DNA from: Cytobacillus gottheilii
GTDB lineage: Bacteria; Bacillota; Bacilli; Bacillales; Cytobacillaceae
Reading direction: 5' to 3'
DNA: 64,000 nucleotides
Assembly (NCBI RefSeq): GCF_001636345.1
Contig: NZ_KV440945.1
Coordinates: 2,623,354 to 2,687,353, forward strand
Below the pieces are notes generated by a model. That model was given only the letters and a program-made list of their open reading frames with translations, was not told where the DNA came from and searched no databases. The translations under genes and the position numbers were made by a program. The first letter of the stretch is position 1. Every line of letters begins with the position of its first letter. Shown one piece after another: positions 26,218-33,965 of the stretch.

Positions 26218-26897
26218 GGATGAAGCACCTCATCCTTTGCAATCCTGCCATCTTCTATCGAAATAACGCGGTCTGCTTCAAGTGCCACCCGCTCGTCATG
26301 TGTAATCACAATAAGTGTTTGCTTGTAGGTTTTATTAAACATTTTCAGCAGGTCCATTATTTCTTCGCTGTTTTTGCTGTCCAGATTTCCTGTCGGTTCA
26401 TCTGCAAGCATAATGGCAGGCTGGCTGATAAGCGCTCTTCCAATCGAAACACGCTGCTGCTGTCCGCCTGAAAGCTGATTCGGCAAATGTGACAGCCGGT
26501 GTTCTAAGCCTAGCGTATTTACAATATCAGTTAAATGCTGATTGTCGACTTTATGTCCATCAAGAAGTACGGGCAGCGTGATATTTTCTTCCACTGTCAA
26601 CACAGGTATTAGATTATAAAATTGATAGATCAATCCAATTTGCCTGCGTCTGAAAATTGCAAGCTGTGATTCGTTTAATCCATAAATATCGGTATTGTCA
26701 ACGAGCACCTTGCCGCTTGTTGGAATATCGACACCGCCAAGCATATGCAGCAGAGTTGATTTTCCGGAGCCCGATGGTCCAATAATCGCTACGAACTCAC
26801 CTTTTTTGACTGAAAAAGAAACATCATCAAGAGCTTTGACTGCTGTATCTCCTGTTCCGTACACTTTAGACAGATTCTCTATTTTTAAAATATCCAT
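26214..26897 (-). CDS. ABC transporter ATPase, LolD/MacB/BceA type
   Basis: This 227-residue ATPase has Walker A GPSGSGKST (residues 40-48), a Q-loop at YQFYNLIPVLTVEENI, the signature LSGGQQQR near 142, Walker B IMLADEPTGNLDS and the switch histidine in VITHD. The DEPTGNLDS form is typical of the MacB/LolD group that pairs with FtsX-type permeases. The start is the ATG at 26897, eight bases after GGAGG; the in-frame ATG at 26915 precedes that site. It is coupled to the permease gene by overlap. Confidence 0.9.
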   Translation of the reverse strand: MDILKIENLSKVYGTGDTAVKALDDVSFSVKKGEFVAIIGPSGSGKSTLLHMLGGVDIPTSGKVLVDNTDIYGLNESQLAIFRRRQIGLIYQFYNLIPVLTVEENITLPVLLDGHKVDNQHLTDIVNTLGLEHRLSHLPNQLSGGQQQRVSIGRALISQPAIMLADEPTGNLDSKNSEEIMDLLKMFNKTYKQTLIVITHDERVALEADRVISIEDGRIAKDEVLHP

Positions 26898-26990
26898 ATC
26901 ATATACCTCCAACATTCAATTTACATAAAGTATATCTGCCTAAAATGACTCTGCCGTGACTGTAAAATGACAATTTAGTCACTTAAGCTG

Positions 26991-27995
26991 TTACAGAATT
27001 TGTTTATATAATTTGATATGGAATGTTGTTCCTTGGTTAAGTTCACTTTTGACAGTAATAGAGCCGTTCTGCCTTTTAATGATGCTATATGCCATGGCTA
27101 GTCCTATTCCAATGCTGTCATCACCAGCATTTTTCCCTTTGTAAAATCGCTTAAATATGTATGGAAGATCTTCTTTCGGGATACCTCTGCCATTGTCAGT
27201 GATGATGATTTCAGTAAAAAGGGCGTTTTCAGAGCAAGAAGCCGTGATGCGTCCGCCCTCCCCAGTATGCTCAACACAATTTTTCAAAATATTCACCAGC
27301 GCTTCTGCAGTCCAGTTGGCATCTCCAATAAACGTCGCTGTCACATCACCTGTGAGTTCAAATGTTTGATTTTTTACATCCATCGGAATCAGGACCGGCT
27401 GAGTTGCTTTTCTAATAGCATCTGCCGCGTTAACAGGGTCCTGTTTAAATTGGATTGTTCCGGCATCAATTTTTGATAGCTTTAACAGTGAAGACACAAG
27501 CCAATCAATGCGTTCAAGCTGTACGGTCATACTGCGGGTGAATTCTGAACGCTTTTTAACATCTAAGTTGCTGTCGTTCAGGAGATCAGACATCACCATC
27601 ATGGACGTTAAGGGAGTTTTTAATTGGTGTGAAATATCAGATATAGCATCAGTTAATTCTTGCTTATTCTTTTGCAGATAATTACTTTGGTCAGAAAGCT
27701 TCCTTGTTACTTTATAAAATTCATTTTTTAGAATGCTTAATTCACCTTCATAATTATCACGAATGTCATATGCTATGCTTTCACTGCTGATTTTCCGCAT
27801 ATAATCTGTGAGTTTTTCAATTTCCCGATATCGCCACCTTGTAAATAGTAAAAAAGCGGTAATCAGCAAAACTTCCGTTGCCAGAATGTAGATAAGAGCT
27901 TCGGCTGTTAAAAAAAATGTGGCTGCTCCCAATATAAGTACACTTATTGTCATCAATACAACCAAAAATAATTGCCATTCTCTGTTCCGCCACAT
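26991..27995 (-). CDS. sensor histidine kinase with short extracellular loop
   Basis: Two helices (about residues 9-30 and 33-52) are separated by only a few residues, so there is almost no outside domain. This is the intramembrane-sensing layout of BceS-like kinases. A HAMP-like linker leads to DISHQLKTPL (phosphorylated His123 with the chosen start), then the N-box region VNILKNCVEHT, DNGRGIPKEDL and GIGLAMAYSI of the ATPase domain. The ATG at 27995 follows the regulator's stop by one base. In such systems the ABC permease is often the actual sensor. Confidence 0.85.
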   Translation of the reverse strand: MWRNREWQLFLVVLMTISVLILGAATFFLTAEALIYILATEVLLITAFLLFTRWRYREIEKLTDYMRKISSESIAYDIRDNYEGELSILKNEFYKVTRKLSDQSNYLQKNKQELTDAISDISHQLKTPLTSMMVMSDLLNDSNLDVKKRSEFTRSMTVQLERIDWLVSSLLKLSKIDAGTIQFKQDPVNAADAIRKATQPVLIPMDVKNQTFELTGDVTATFIGDANWTAEALVNILKNCVEHTGEGGRITASCSENALFTEIIITDNGRGIPKEDLPYIFKRFYKGKNAGDDSIGIGLAMAYSIIKRQNGSITVKSELNQGTTFHIKLYKQIL

Positions 27996-27996
27996 G

Positions 27997-28683
27997 CTAC
28001 TCACCTACTTTATAGCCAATACCGCGGACGGTTTTAATGATTTCTGGTGTTTGCGGATGGTCCTCAAGCTTTTCACGCAATCTTTTAATATAAACGGTCA
28101 GGGTGTTATCATTCACAAAATCACCTGCTACATCCCATAACTGTTCAAGCAGCTGTGTTCTTGACAGCACTTGTCCAATATGATTGCTGAAGATGAGCAG
28201 CAAACGATATTCAAGTGCAGTTAGAAATACTTCTTCCTCCCTCTTGAACACTTTACCTTCCAGTGTGTTTATGACTATATGTTGAATTTCAATAGTTTTT
28301 TTATTCAGCGGCTGTTTAGCGTATCTGCGCAGCACTGATTTAATTCTCGACAGCAGCTCCCGAATCCGAAAAGGCTTCGTAATATAATCATCCCCGCCCA
28401 TATCGAGGCCCATTACTACATTCACCTCATCGTCGAAAGCTGTTAAAAAAATGACCGGGAGATCACTGCGCTCTTTCACGTATGAGCATAAATCATAGCC
28501 GCTTCCGTCTGGAAGTCCGACATCAAACAAGCAAAGGTCAATACGGTCTATCTCTTTAGATAAAATATCCAATGCTGAAGCAAAATTATAACAAAGAATG
28601 GATTCAAAACCATCTTGTTGTAATGTATATTCAAGACCAGCAGCAATCGTTTTGTCGTCTTCAACAATCATAATCGTAACCAT
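27997..28683 (-). CDS. OmpR-family response regulator
   Basis: The receiver domain has acidic residues at E8, D9 and D10, the phosphorylation site D54 (LFDVGLPDG), T81 and K103 (ITKPF). The C-terminal winged helix runs from about residue 128 to 226, with LTALEYRLLLIF and NTLTVYIKRLREKLE leading to TVRGIGYKVGE. It probably activates its own operon when the kinase or ABC transporter senses an antimicrobial peptide. It is the first gene of the operon. Confidence 0.9.
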   Translation of the reverse strand: MVTIMIVEDDKTIAAGLEYTLQQDGFESILCYNFASALDILSKEIDRIDLCLFDVGLPDGSGYDLCSYVKERSDLPVIFLTAFDDEVNVVMGLDMGGDDYITKPFRIRELLSRIKSVLRRYAKQPLNKKTIEIQHIVINTLEGKVFKREEEVFLTALEYRLLLIFSNHIGQVLSRTQLLEQLWDVAGDFVNDNTLTVYIKRLREKLEDHPQTPEIIKTVRGIGYKVGE

Positions 28684-28713
28684 TTAATTCACCTCAACCT
28701 CTAGCATAAAGGA

Positions 28714-29439
28714 TCAATGAAGTGATAAGCAAAGTTTATTTATTTTAAAATAAAATACCCCTGCACAGGGCAGGGGCAAGTTGATTAATGCTTCATTTGG
28801 TTGTTCATAGGCATTTGCCCTGCTGCTGGGTGCTGCAGCTGGAGCGTATGCATTTGTTAAAGCCTGCATATCCTGTGCTGCCAATTGTGGAACTTGGTAG
28901 TAGTGATTCTTGTTTTGATAAATCGATAGCTCATAAGCCATTTCAATGCAATTTGGCACTGAATCTGCCAGCACTCTGCGCACGACTGGATTTGTTGTTT
29001 CCAGTGCAGACATTGTTTTTTGAGATGCAGCTGACTTATGTGCATGCAGCAGGCACCCTGAAATGTATTCATCGTTAATTTCAGTTGCAGACTGGAATGG
29101 TTTCTTAGGCGCTCTTGGTGTTAAACCATAAATAAAATCATTGTTTTGCGTCATATTATACGTTTGTGTCGGTACCTGAGGATCTTGACCTGTTTTGAAG
29201 CACTCAAGAGTTGTATTATACTCTTGAACAAGGAAAGCATGCTGGCGATTCATGATATTAATCAGTTCAGGATCTTGTGCTTGCTCCTTTAGCATGACAA
29301 ATTGATTAATCGTGCCAACCCCTGCAGTTAGTACTTCATTTAAGTCAAAAACCTCATGTCCACCATGGTTCATTTGCGGCGGTACAGTACCTGTGTGCAT
29401 ATTTTGATGCATTTGTTGGCCTTGTTGTTGGATGTCCAT
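28714..29439 (-). CDS. CotF-like spore coat protein, frameshifted near its end
   Basis: The N-terminus is Gln/His/Met-rich, followed by a helical ferritin-like coat domain (LNEVLTAGVGTINQFVMLKE, RQHAFLVQEYNTTLECFK, ISGCLLHAHKSAASQKTM, SVPNCIEMAYELSIYQNKN) as in CotF-family spore proteins. After AYAPAAAP the frame runs through the gene's own terminator to 28714. Removing one C from the CCC run at 28828-28830 would give AAPAAGQMPMNNQMKH and a stop at 28785-28787, just before the terminator. So the reported tail is very likely due to a one-base insertion or a sequencing error. GGGAGG precedes the ATG. Confidence 0.8.
   Translation of the reverse strand: MDIQQQGQQMHQNMHTGTVPPQMNHGGHEVFDLNEVLTAGVGTINQFVMLKEQAQDPELINIMNRQHAFLVQEYNTTLECFKTGQDPQVPTQTYNMTQNNDFIYGLTPRAPKKPFQSATEINDEYISGCLLHAHKSAASQKTMSALETTNPVVRRVLADSVPNCIEMAYELSIYQNKNHYYQVPQLAAQDMQALTNAYAPAAAPSSRANAYEQPNEALINLPLPCAGVFYFKINKLCLSLH
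28758..28776 (-). terminator. terminator of the coat protein gene
   Basis: CCCCTGC and GCAGGGG form a compact stem followed on the minus strand by TATTTTATTTT. The shifted coat frame runs through it. Confidence 0.85.
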
Positions 29440-29605
29440 GATATTACCTCCCTTTTAAGTTTCAGTGTTACCTTGTTATTATGAAGATTTTCCGGTTTGT
29501 TATTCACTTGTTTCGATAACCAAAATTAAGCATTGAGGTAAGGGAATTTAGTAATTCTATGTAACAAAATGTCGTCCAAAAAGCAGACTTTTAGAATTGA
29601 ATGCC

Positions 29606-29926
29606 TTATGATTTAGCCTTAATTTGTTCCCGGATATTTTCTAATTCTTTTATAGGCAGCGTACCGAGGGATTTCATTATTTCTTTTTCAATGGATTTGC
29701 GATTTCTCTCCCGAAACCCATCCCACCAATCACGAAGTCCTTCTGTATTCTTGAGCAAATATTCAATATCGATCTCTTCAACCTCATCATCAGAGAGATA
29801 GGTTAAGACCTCACCAAGCATTTTGTTTAAATGCTCTATTTCATCTTGAGCGCTGTTAGGTTGCTGTTCATTGGGCTGAAGCGTATCAGTTTCTGTTTCA
29901 TCAGATTTCTCAGCTTTTCTTGGCAT
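29606..29926 (-). CDS. acidic hypothetical protein
   Basis: The 106-residue protein has a disordered, Gln/Glu/Asp-rich first third, an EVEEIDIEYLLKNTEGLRDWWDGFRERN centre and a basic-acidic helical end (KSIEKEIMKSLGTLPIKELENIREQI). It looks cytoplasmic. The ATG lies about 10 bases after GGAG. No family is recognised. It shares its orientation with the coat gene downstream but is separated from it by 166 bp. Confidence 0.55.
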   Translation of the reverse strand: MPRKAEKSDETETDTLQPNEQQPNSAQDEIEHLNKMLGEVLTYLSDDEVEEIDIEYLLKNTEGLRDWWDGFRERNRKSIEKEIMKSLGTLPIKELENIREQIKAKS

Positions 29927-30039
29927 TATGAGATCGCTCCTGTTTTTTCTTTAGCTTGCCCAATTAACGGAGTTGAAGTCGAGGTTATTGAGGAATGGGT
30001 TTATATCGAGAGTGGGGGGTGGTTGTTGCAGCCTGATAG

Positions 30040-30235
30040 TGAAATAAGCGGAGATTTTACCGTTATTTGCTGAAATGAGCTATTTTCGGGGAAAATAAGC
30101 GGAGGTTTTCCGACTATCTCGCGGAAAACAGCCTATTTTTATGTTTTTTGGGTTGTTAGTCGGAATTTCTCCGTCTATTTCATCACTTTTTCCGTGATTT
30201 TACGATTTAAGCGGAATTCTTCCGTCTATTTTATC
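30040..30235. repeat. four short intergenic repeats (AAGCGGA...TCCG type)
   Basis: The pattern AAGCGGA-N6-CCG-N5 with TATT-like ends occurs at about 30043 and 30090, and in variant form (TCGGAATTTCTCCGTCTATT; AAGCGGAATTCTTCCGTCTA) at about 30158 and 30209. Each copy has a small inverted repeat (CGGA...TCCG). The last copy contains the stop codon of the endonuclease-like gene at 30226. Confidence 0.6.
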
Positions 30236-30957
30236 CAGGATGGATCCCTCAATCCATAATAAACCCTAGATTGATCCCTACACTCCATAGTACACCAGAT
30301 AGGAGCCTTCACCTTATCCCCCAGTCGATAAGTGCGGACCCTTTTTTGACCTGATGCGGGAATCAGAAGCTTTTTATCAACTAGGTTAGAAAGCACTTTT
30401 TTGACAGTTTTATCACTTAACTTCATATAATGTAGAACTTCTTTAGGGGAAATGGCTTCTCCTTTACGAACTGCTAACCGGATTACTTCCTTTTCAGCGT
30501 AGGACAAGGATGTTTCATCGAACTCATCACCCAGCCATTGGCCGATCATTTGCTGAACAATCTGTTGGCAGCGGCGTGGCTTCTCTTTTATTTGGTCATA
30601 AGAAAAGCGAATCACAGTCCATCCATCAATCACTAACTGATTTTGACGATCAAGGTTGTCAGCAAATTGCCATCTGCTTATGTTCTTTAAATGAGGCCCA
30701 TACCCGTCAATCTCAAAACATATCCGAATTCCCGGGCGAATATAAGCAAAATCCAAATACCTTTTGCCGTCCTTGAAATCATCTATTTCATATTCTGGAT
30801 GAAGGTACTTGAACTGATAAAATATCGGCCACCACACTTGCTTCAAAAATAGCATTTCAGCCTGACTATGGCCTTCTTCCAAGCGCCGCAGCCGTTCCCC
30901 AGTTCTTGCCTGCATGTGAGCATTTAAAAACGCCTGATATTCTTCTTCATATCCCAT
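30226..30957 (-). CDS. Vsr/DUF559-like endonuclease-fold protein with winged helix
   Basis: Residues about 40-130 carry a restriction-endonuclease-like core: YLDFAYIRPGIRICFEIDGYGPH, then RQNQLVIDGWTVIRFSYDQI. The D..(E/Q)xD and WxVIRF pattern is that of Vsr and DUF559 nucleases. Residues about 150-215 form a winged-helix domain (AISPKEVLHYMKLSDKTVKKVLSNLVDKKLL). It may cut or bind damaged or foreign DNA, but no partner methylase is adjacent. The ATG follows AAAGGAGG. The stop lies inside a member of the adjacent repeat family. Confidence 0.7.
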   Translation of the reverse strand: MGYEEEYQAFLNAHMQARTGERLRRLEEGHSQAEMLFLKQVWWPIFYQFKYLHPEYEIDDFKDGKRYLDFAYIRPGIRICFEIDGYGPHLKNISRWQFADNLDRQNQLVIDGWTVIRFSYDQIKEKPRRCQQIVQQMIGQWLGDEFDETSLSYAEKEVIRLAVRKGEAISPKEVLHYMKLSDKTVKKVLSNLVDKKLLIPASGQKRVRTYRLGDKVKAPIWCTMECRDQSRVYYGLRDPSWIK

Positions 30958-31227
30958 TGAATTCCTCCTTTTTCATAATAGATACTTCTTCATTATTAGA
31001 GCCTAAAACTTACCCAGGAGATCTTTTAACCTGGAATCCAGCATAGCTGTCTTTTAATCTGCATTAATTTGATTGAACATTGGAAGAAATGGTGCAGATG
31101 GAGGTAAATTTACAAAGGGTAGTCAGCGGATATTACTATTTTAGTTTAGTATAAATCTTCCAATTGTCAATTTATATCCTTTAAATACTGAGAACCAGCA
31201 TACACAATTGAATCCTAACTTTATCGG

Positions 31228-31722
31228 TTATAACCCGTTGCACCTAAGAACGTATTGAATTAATTGAACATATTCTCCTAAGTATTCTTCCTTTCCAGTT
31301 CTGCTTGTTTCTTGAAATCCTAATTTCTCAAGCATTTTTCGTGAACGCTGGTTGTTTTCATGCGTTTCAGCAGTGTATTTGGCTATTCCATATTTCTTTA
31401 CACCATATTTCATCAAATCTGACGCTGCTTTTGTGCCAATTCCTTGACTCCAAAGCATTCTTTCACCGATCGCGATTCCCAATTCGGCAGTATGGTTCTT
31501 CATATCTGCCATGTCGCCATATCCAATTAATTTTCCGTCTTGCTCAATCCCTAATCTGACAAATTCTCTAGAGGAATAATACAACTGATTGAACCACCAG
31601 TCATATAATTCCTCTGGCTTTCGATCAATCTTCCAGCCATTTGCATGACAAAAAGTCTTATCGGTACTCCAATTGAGTACATATTTGTAATCGTTCATGG
31701 TAATAGGTCTGATTTTTATCAC
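31228..31722 (-). CDS. GNAT acetyltransferase, RimJ/RimL-like
   Basis: The 164-residue protein starts with IKIRPITMNDYKYVLNW and has the acetyl-CoA loop in the form AIGERMLWSQGIGTKAASDLM (Q/RxxGxG/A, near residue 95) and the N-acyltransferase end ETHENNQRSRKMLEKLGFQE. It transfers an acetyl group from acetyl-CoA to an amine; the substrate is unknown. I use the GTG at 31722 after GGAGG; a TTG at 31734 is possible. Confidence 0.8.
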   Translation of the reverse strand: MIKIRPITMNDYKYVLNWSTDKTFCHANGWKIDRKPEELYDWWFNQLYYSSREFVRLGIEQDGKLIGYGDMADMKNHTAELGIAIGERMLWSQGIGTKAASDLMKYGVKKYGIAKYTAETHENNQRSRKMLEKLGFQETSRTGKEEYLGEYVQLIQYVLRCNGL

Positions 31723-31771
31723 AGCTTCCTCCAATTCACTCTTCCTTTGAAATCCATTACAAACTACAGTG

Positions 31772-32050
31772 TCATGACCTCTTTCTAAAAACCGTATGAA
31801 TCACCCCAAAGAAAACACAAGCATTTACAACGATAAAAACTGAGAATTCCTTCAACTCAGTCGGAGATAATTTTAATTCTTCATTTAGGAAAAATTGCAT
31901 CTCTTCATTTAAAGATACAGGTATGGTTAAGTTGGATAAAAACATACCTATTACTGCAAAAATGCCGTATATTTGAAGAGCCTTTTTTATTGTCATGTTT
32001 TCCTTTGTATGTATGTTTATTTCAGCAGCTGCTTTTGTTTGCACTTCCAA
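31772..32050 (-). CDS. small two-helix membrane protein, unknown
   Basis: The protein of about 92 residues has helices at about 21-40 and 68-85, with an acidic middle (SLNEEMQFFLNEELKLSPTELKEF). The start is the TTG at 32050, which follows AAAGGAGG; a longer frame to 32131 would place this site inside the coding sequence. No family is recognised. Confidence 0.55.
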   Translation of the reverse strand: MEVQTKAAAEINIHTKENMTIKKALQIYGIFAVIGMFLSNLTIPVSLNEEMQFFLNEELKLSPTELKEFSVFIVVNACVFFGVIHTVFRKRS

Positions 32051-32222
32051 TCTTGCTCCTCCTTTCTCTGTCTCCTTTTTATACGAAGAAATAAATAGAA
32101 AGTTCCATATTTTCTTAGACGTACAATACATTTTTATACAGCAAATTTTTGATGTGGTAGTTCAGTTTTCATTTTAGCTCAGCTCCATATGTACTATTAT
32201 GCTGCGGTATCTTACAGGAGTA

Positions 32223-32249
32223 CAAAAAAGTCCGCTGGCAGCGGACTTT
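32223..32249 (-). terminator. strong hairpin terminator between the repeat array and 31772
   Basis: AAAGTCCGCT pairs exactly with AGCGGACTTT around a three-base loop, followed on the minus strand by TTTTTTG. It would end transcription coming from alkD through the repeat array. Confidence 0.8.
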
Positions 32250-32391
32250 CATCTGGGTTATAAGTGGTTTGGGTCACCGTTCTAACAGTAACTAGATCTT
32301 GGCTAACAGTTTGCGGACTTTGGAGTAGCGTTTCACTTATTTCTAAGACTTTTTTGCCATTTAATGCGGCTATATCCTGTTTTTGAAAAAA

Positions 32392-32807
32392 ACACGACTC
32401 TTTTTTCCAGTTACTAGGGGTTTCGTGTCCCGTTTCTCTCATTTACACGACACTTTTTACCAGTTACTGGGGTTTTTTGTCCTCTTTCTCTCATTTACAC
32501 GACTCCATTTTCCAGTTACTAGGGTTTTGTGTCCTGTTTCTCTCATTCACACGACTCCATTTTCCAGTTACTGGGAGTTCATGTCCTGTTTCTCTCATTT
32601 ACACGACTCTTTTTACCATTTACTAGGGTTTCGTGTCCTGTTTCTCTCATTTACACGACTCCATTTACCAGTTACTGGGGTTTCATGTCCTGTTTCTCTC
32701 ATTTATACGACTCCATTTTCCAGTTACTAGGGTTTCGCGTCCTGTTTCTCTCAATAACATAACCCCAATTACCATTTTTCAGCATTTCATATTTCGTTTC
32801 TCTCGGT
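32392..32807. repeat. 52-bp tandem repeat array, eight units
   Basis: The unit starts ACACGACTCC and ends GTTTCTCTCATTT. The marker TTTCTCTC recurs at 32433, 32485, 32537, 32589, 32641, 32693, 32745 and 32797, exactly 52 bp apart. Units differ at a few positions and the last is most degenerate. Since 52 is not a multiple of three, it is not a repeated protein. Many unit junctions carry a six-base inverted pair (TCGTGT...ACACGA). It lies at the 3' end of the AlkD-like gene. Confidence 0.95.
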
Positions 32808-32849
32808 AATACGCCAAATATCGGTAACCCAGCCCAAGTCCCATTCCAC

Positions 32850-33938
32850 TCACCTAACAATAAATGAAAGCTTAGCTTTTTCTTCCCCATTTATAAGAAT
32901 TGCTATCGTGTGATCACCAGGATAGTGTTTTCTTGTTGTCATATTTCTAAAGGATTGTTTCTTTTTATACAGAAGCGGTTTATCCTTCGAGATGGTATTT
33001 TCCGTTATTTTAAATATTTTAGCGGATTGTTTGCCTAGTGCTTTTGCATAGTGGATACGGTATTCCAACCGGATCATGGTTGCTTCGTTTCGCTCTGAGG
33101 CGGTGGCAAAGGAAAATTGAAGTTCTTCTCCAATATGGATCGTTTCATTTTCAATCCTTAAGTTTTGAACAGATAATCCTTCTGCACCTGAATATCCGAA
33201 TAAGGCTAGAGCAGCAGGATCGCTCTTTTTTAAAAGCGTTCGGCAAGCGTGTTTGATAATCCAGTCCGTATAAGGATGTGAACCAATCCAGCTTTGCGCT
33301 AATTGAAGGACAAGTTCTGGATGATCCTTTGAGATATCATTTAAATTATTGGCTACACTTTTACGAACATATAAAGACTCATCTTCCTTCAAAAGCTCAA
33401 AGATGGGAATAATAGGAGATGGGTCTTTTTTTAACGGCTGAAGGGCCATTCCCCAAGGGAGACGGGGACGAATTCCCTCACTTGCCAGACGCCGAACATT
33501 GGCATGAGGTGAGACTGCCCAGTTCTCCATTTGTTTTGCCATCTTGTCTAGATCCTTCAGGATAAACGGACGGACGGCAAATTCAGATGTCGAATACATA
33601 GTGAAATGTTCCAAGGCTGCAATGGATAGCTCCCAGTGATCCAAGCCAAATACTTCAACATAGTCTGGAAAAATAATGGCTGCCAAATCTTCATTTTTAA
33701 AATGGGGTGCAACTTTCATTAGCAAGTCTAAGCTTTCTTCGTAATCCGCAGGCAAGCCTTCATTCAGTTTTAGCGTAATATGACGCATCCGTTCTTTTAA
33801 TGTTCTATACTCCCATTGATCATCAAAAACAGCAGAAGTAAATACCTCCCCGTTAAAGGGAGGATATTCACTTTTAATTGAAGAGATAAGTTTATGAATA
33901 AATGGTACATTGTAGATGTCTTTTAATGCAGAAGCCAT
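32850..33938 (-). CDS. AlkD-like DNA alkylation repair protein
   Basis: The 362-residue protein consists of HEAT-like helical repeats and contains WAVSPHANVRRLASEGIRPRLPW and LYVRKSVANNLNDISKDHPELVL, which are hallmark segments of the AlkD/AlkC DNA glycosylase family (COG4335 branch). A beta-sandwich-like C-terminal part of about 100 residues follows (NLRIENETIHIGEELQF onwards). These enzymes remove alkylated bases. The ATG follows AGGAGAGACG. It lies 27 bp after sbcC on the same strand, so it may be cotranscribed with a DNA-repair nuclease. Confidence 0.8.
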   Translation of the reverse strand: MASALKDIYNVPFIHKLISSIKSEYPPFNGEVFTSAVFDDQWEYRTLKERMRHITLKLNEGLPADYEESLDLLMKVAPHFKNEDLAAIIFPDYVEVFGLDHWELSIAALEHFTMYSTSEFAVRPFILKDLDKMAKQMENWAVSPHANVRRLASEGIRPRLPWGMALQPLKKDPSPIIPIFELLKEDESLYVRKSVANNLNDISKDHPELVLQLAQSWIGSHPYTDWIIKHACRTLLKKSDPAALALFGYSGAEGLSVQNLRIENETIHIGEELQFSFATASERNEATMIRLEYRIHYAKALGKQSAKIFKITENTISKDKPLLYKKKQSFRNMTTRKHYPGDHTIAILINGEEKAKLSFIVR

Positions 33939-33965
33939 TTCAGCGTCTCTCCTTAGATTAGAAGC

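Noticed and set aside
32383-32762. Plus-strand frames of 115 and 77 residues with repeated LFLSFTRLH blocks
   Set aside because: They are translations of the tandem repeat in shifting frames, without a start site.
32392-32807. CRISPR array at the 52-bp repeats
   Set aside because: The entire 52-bp unit is conserved, so there are no separate repeats and unique spacers, and no cas genes are nearby.
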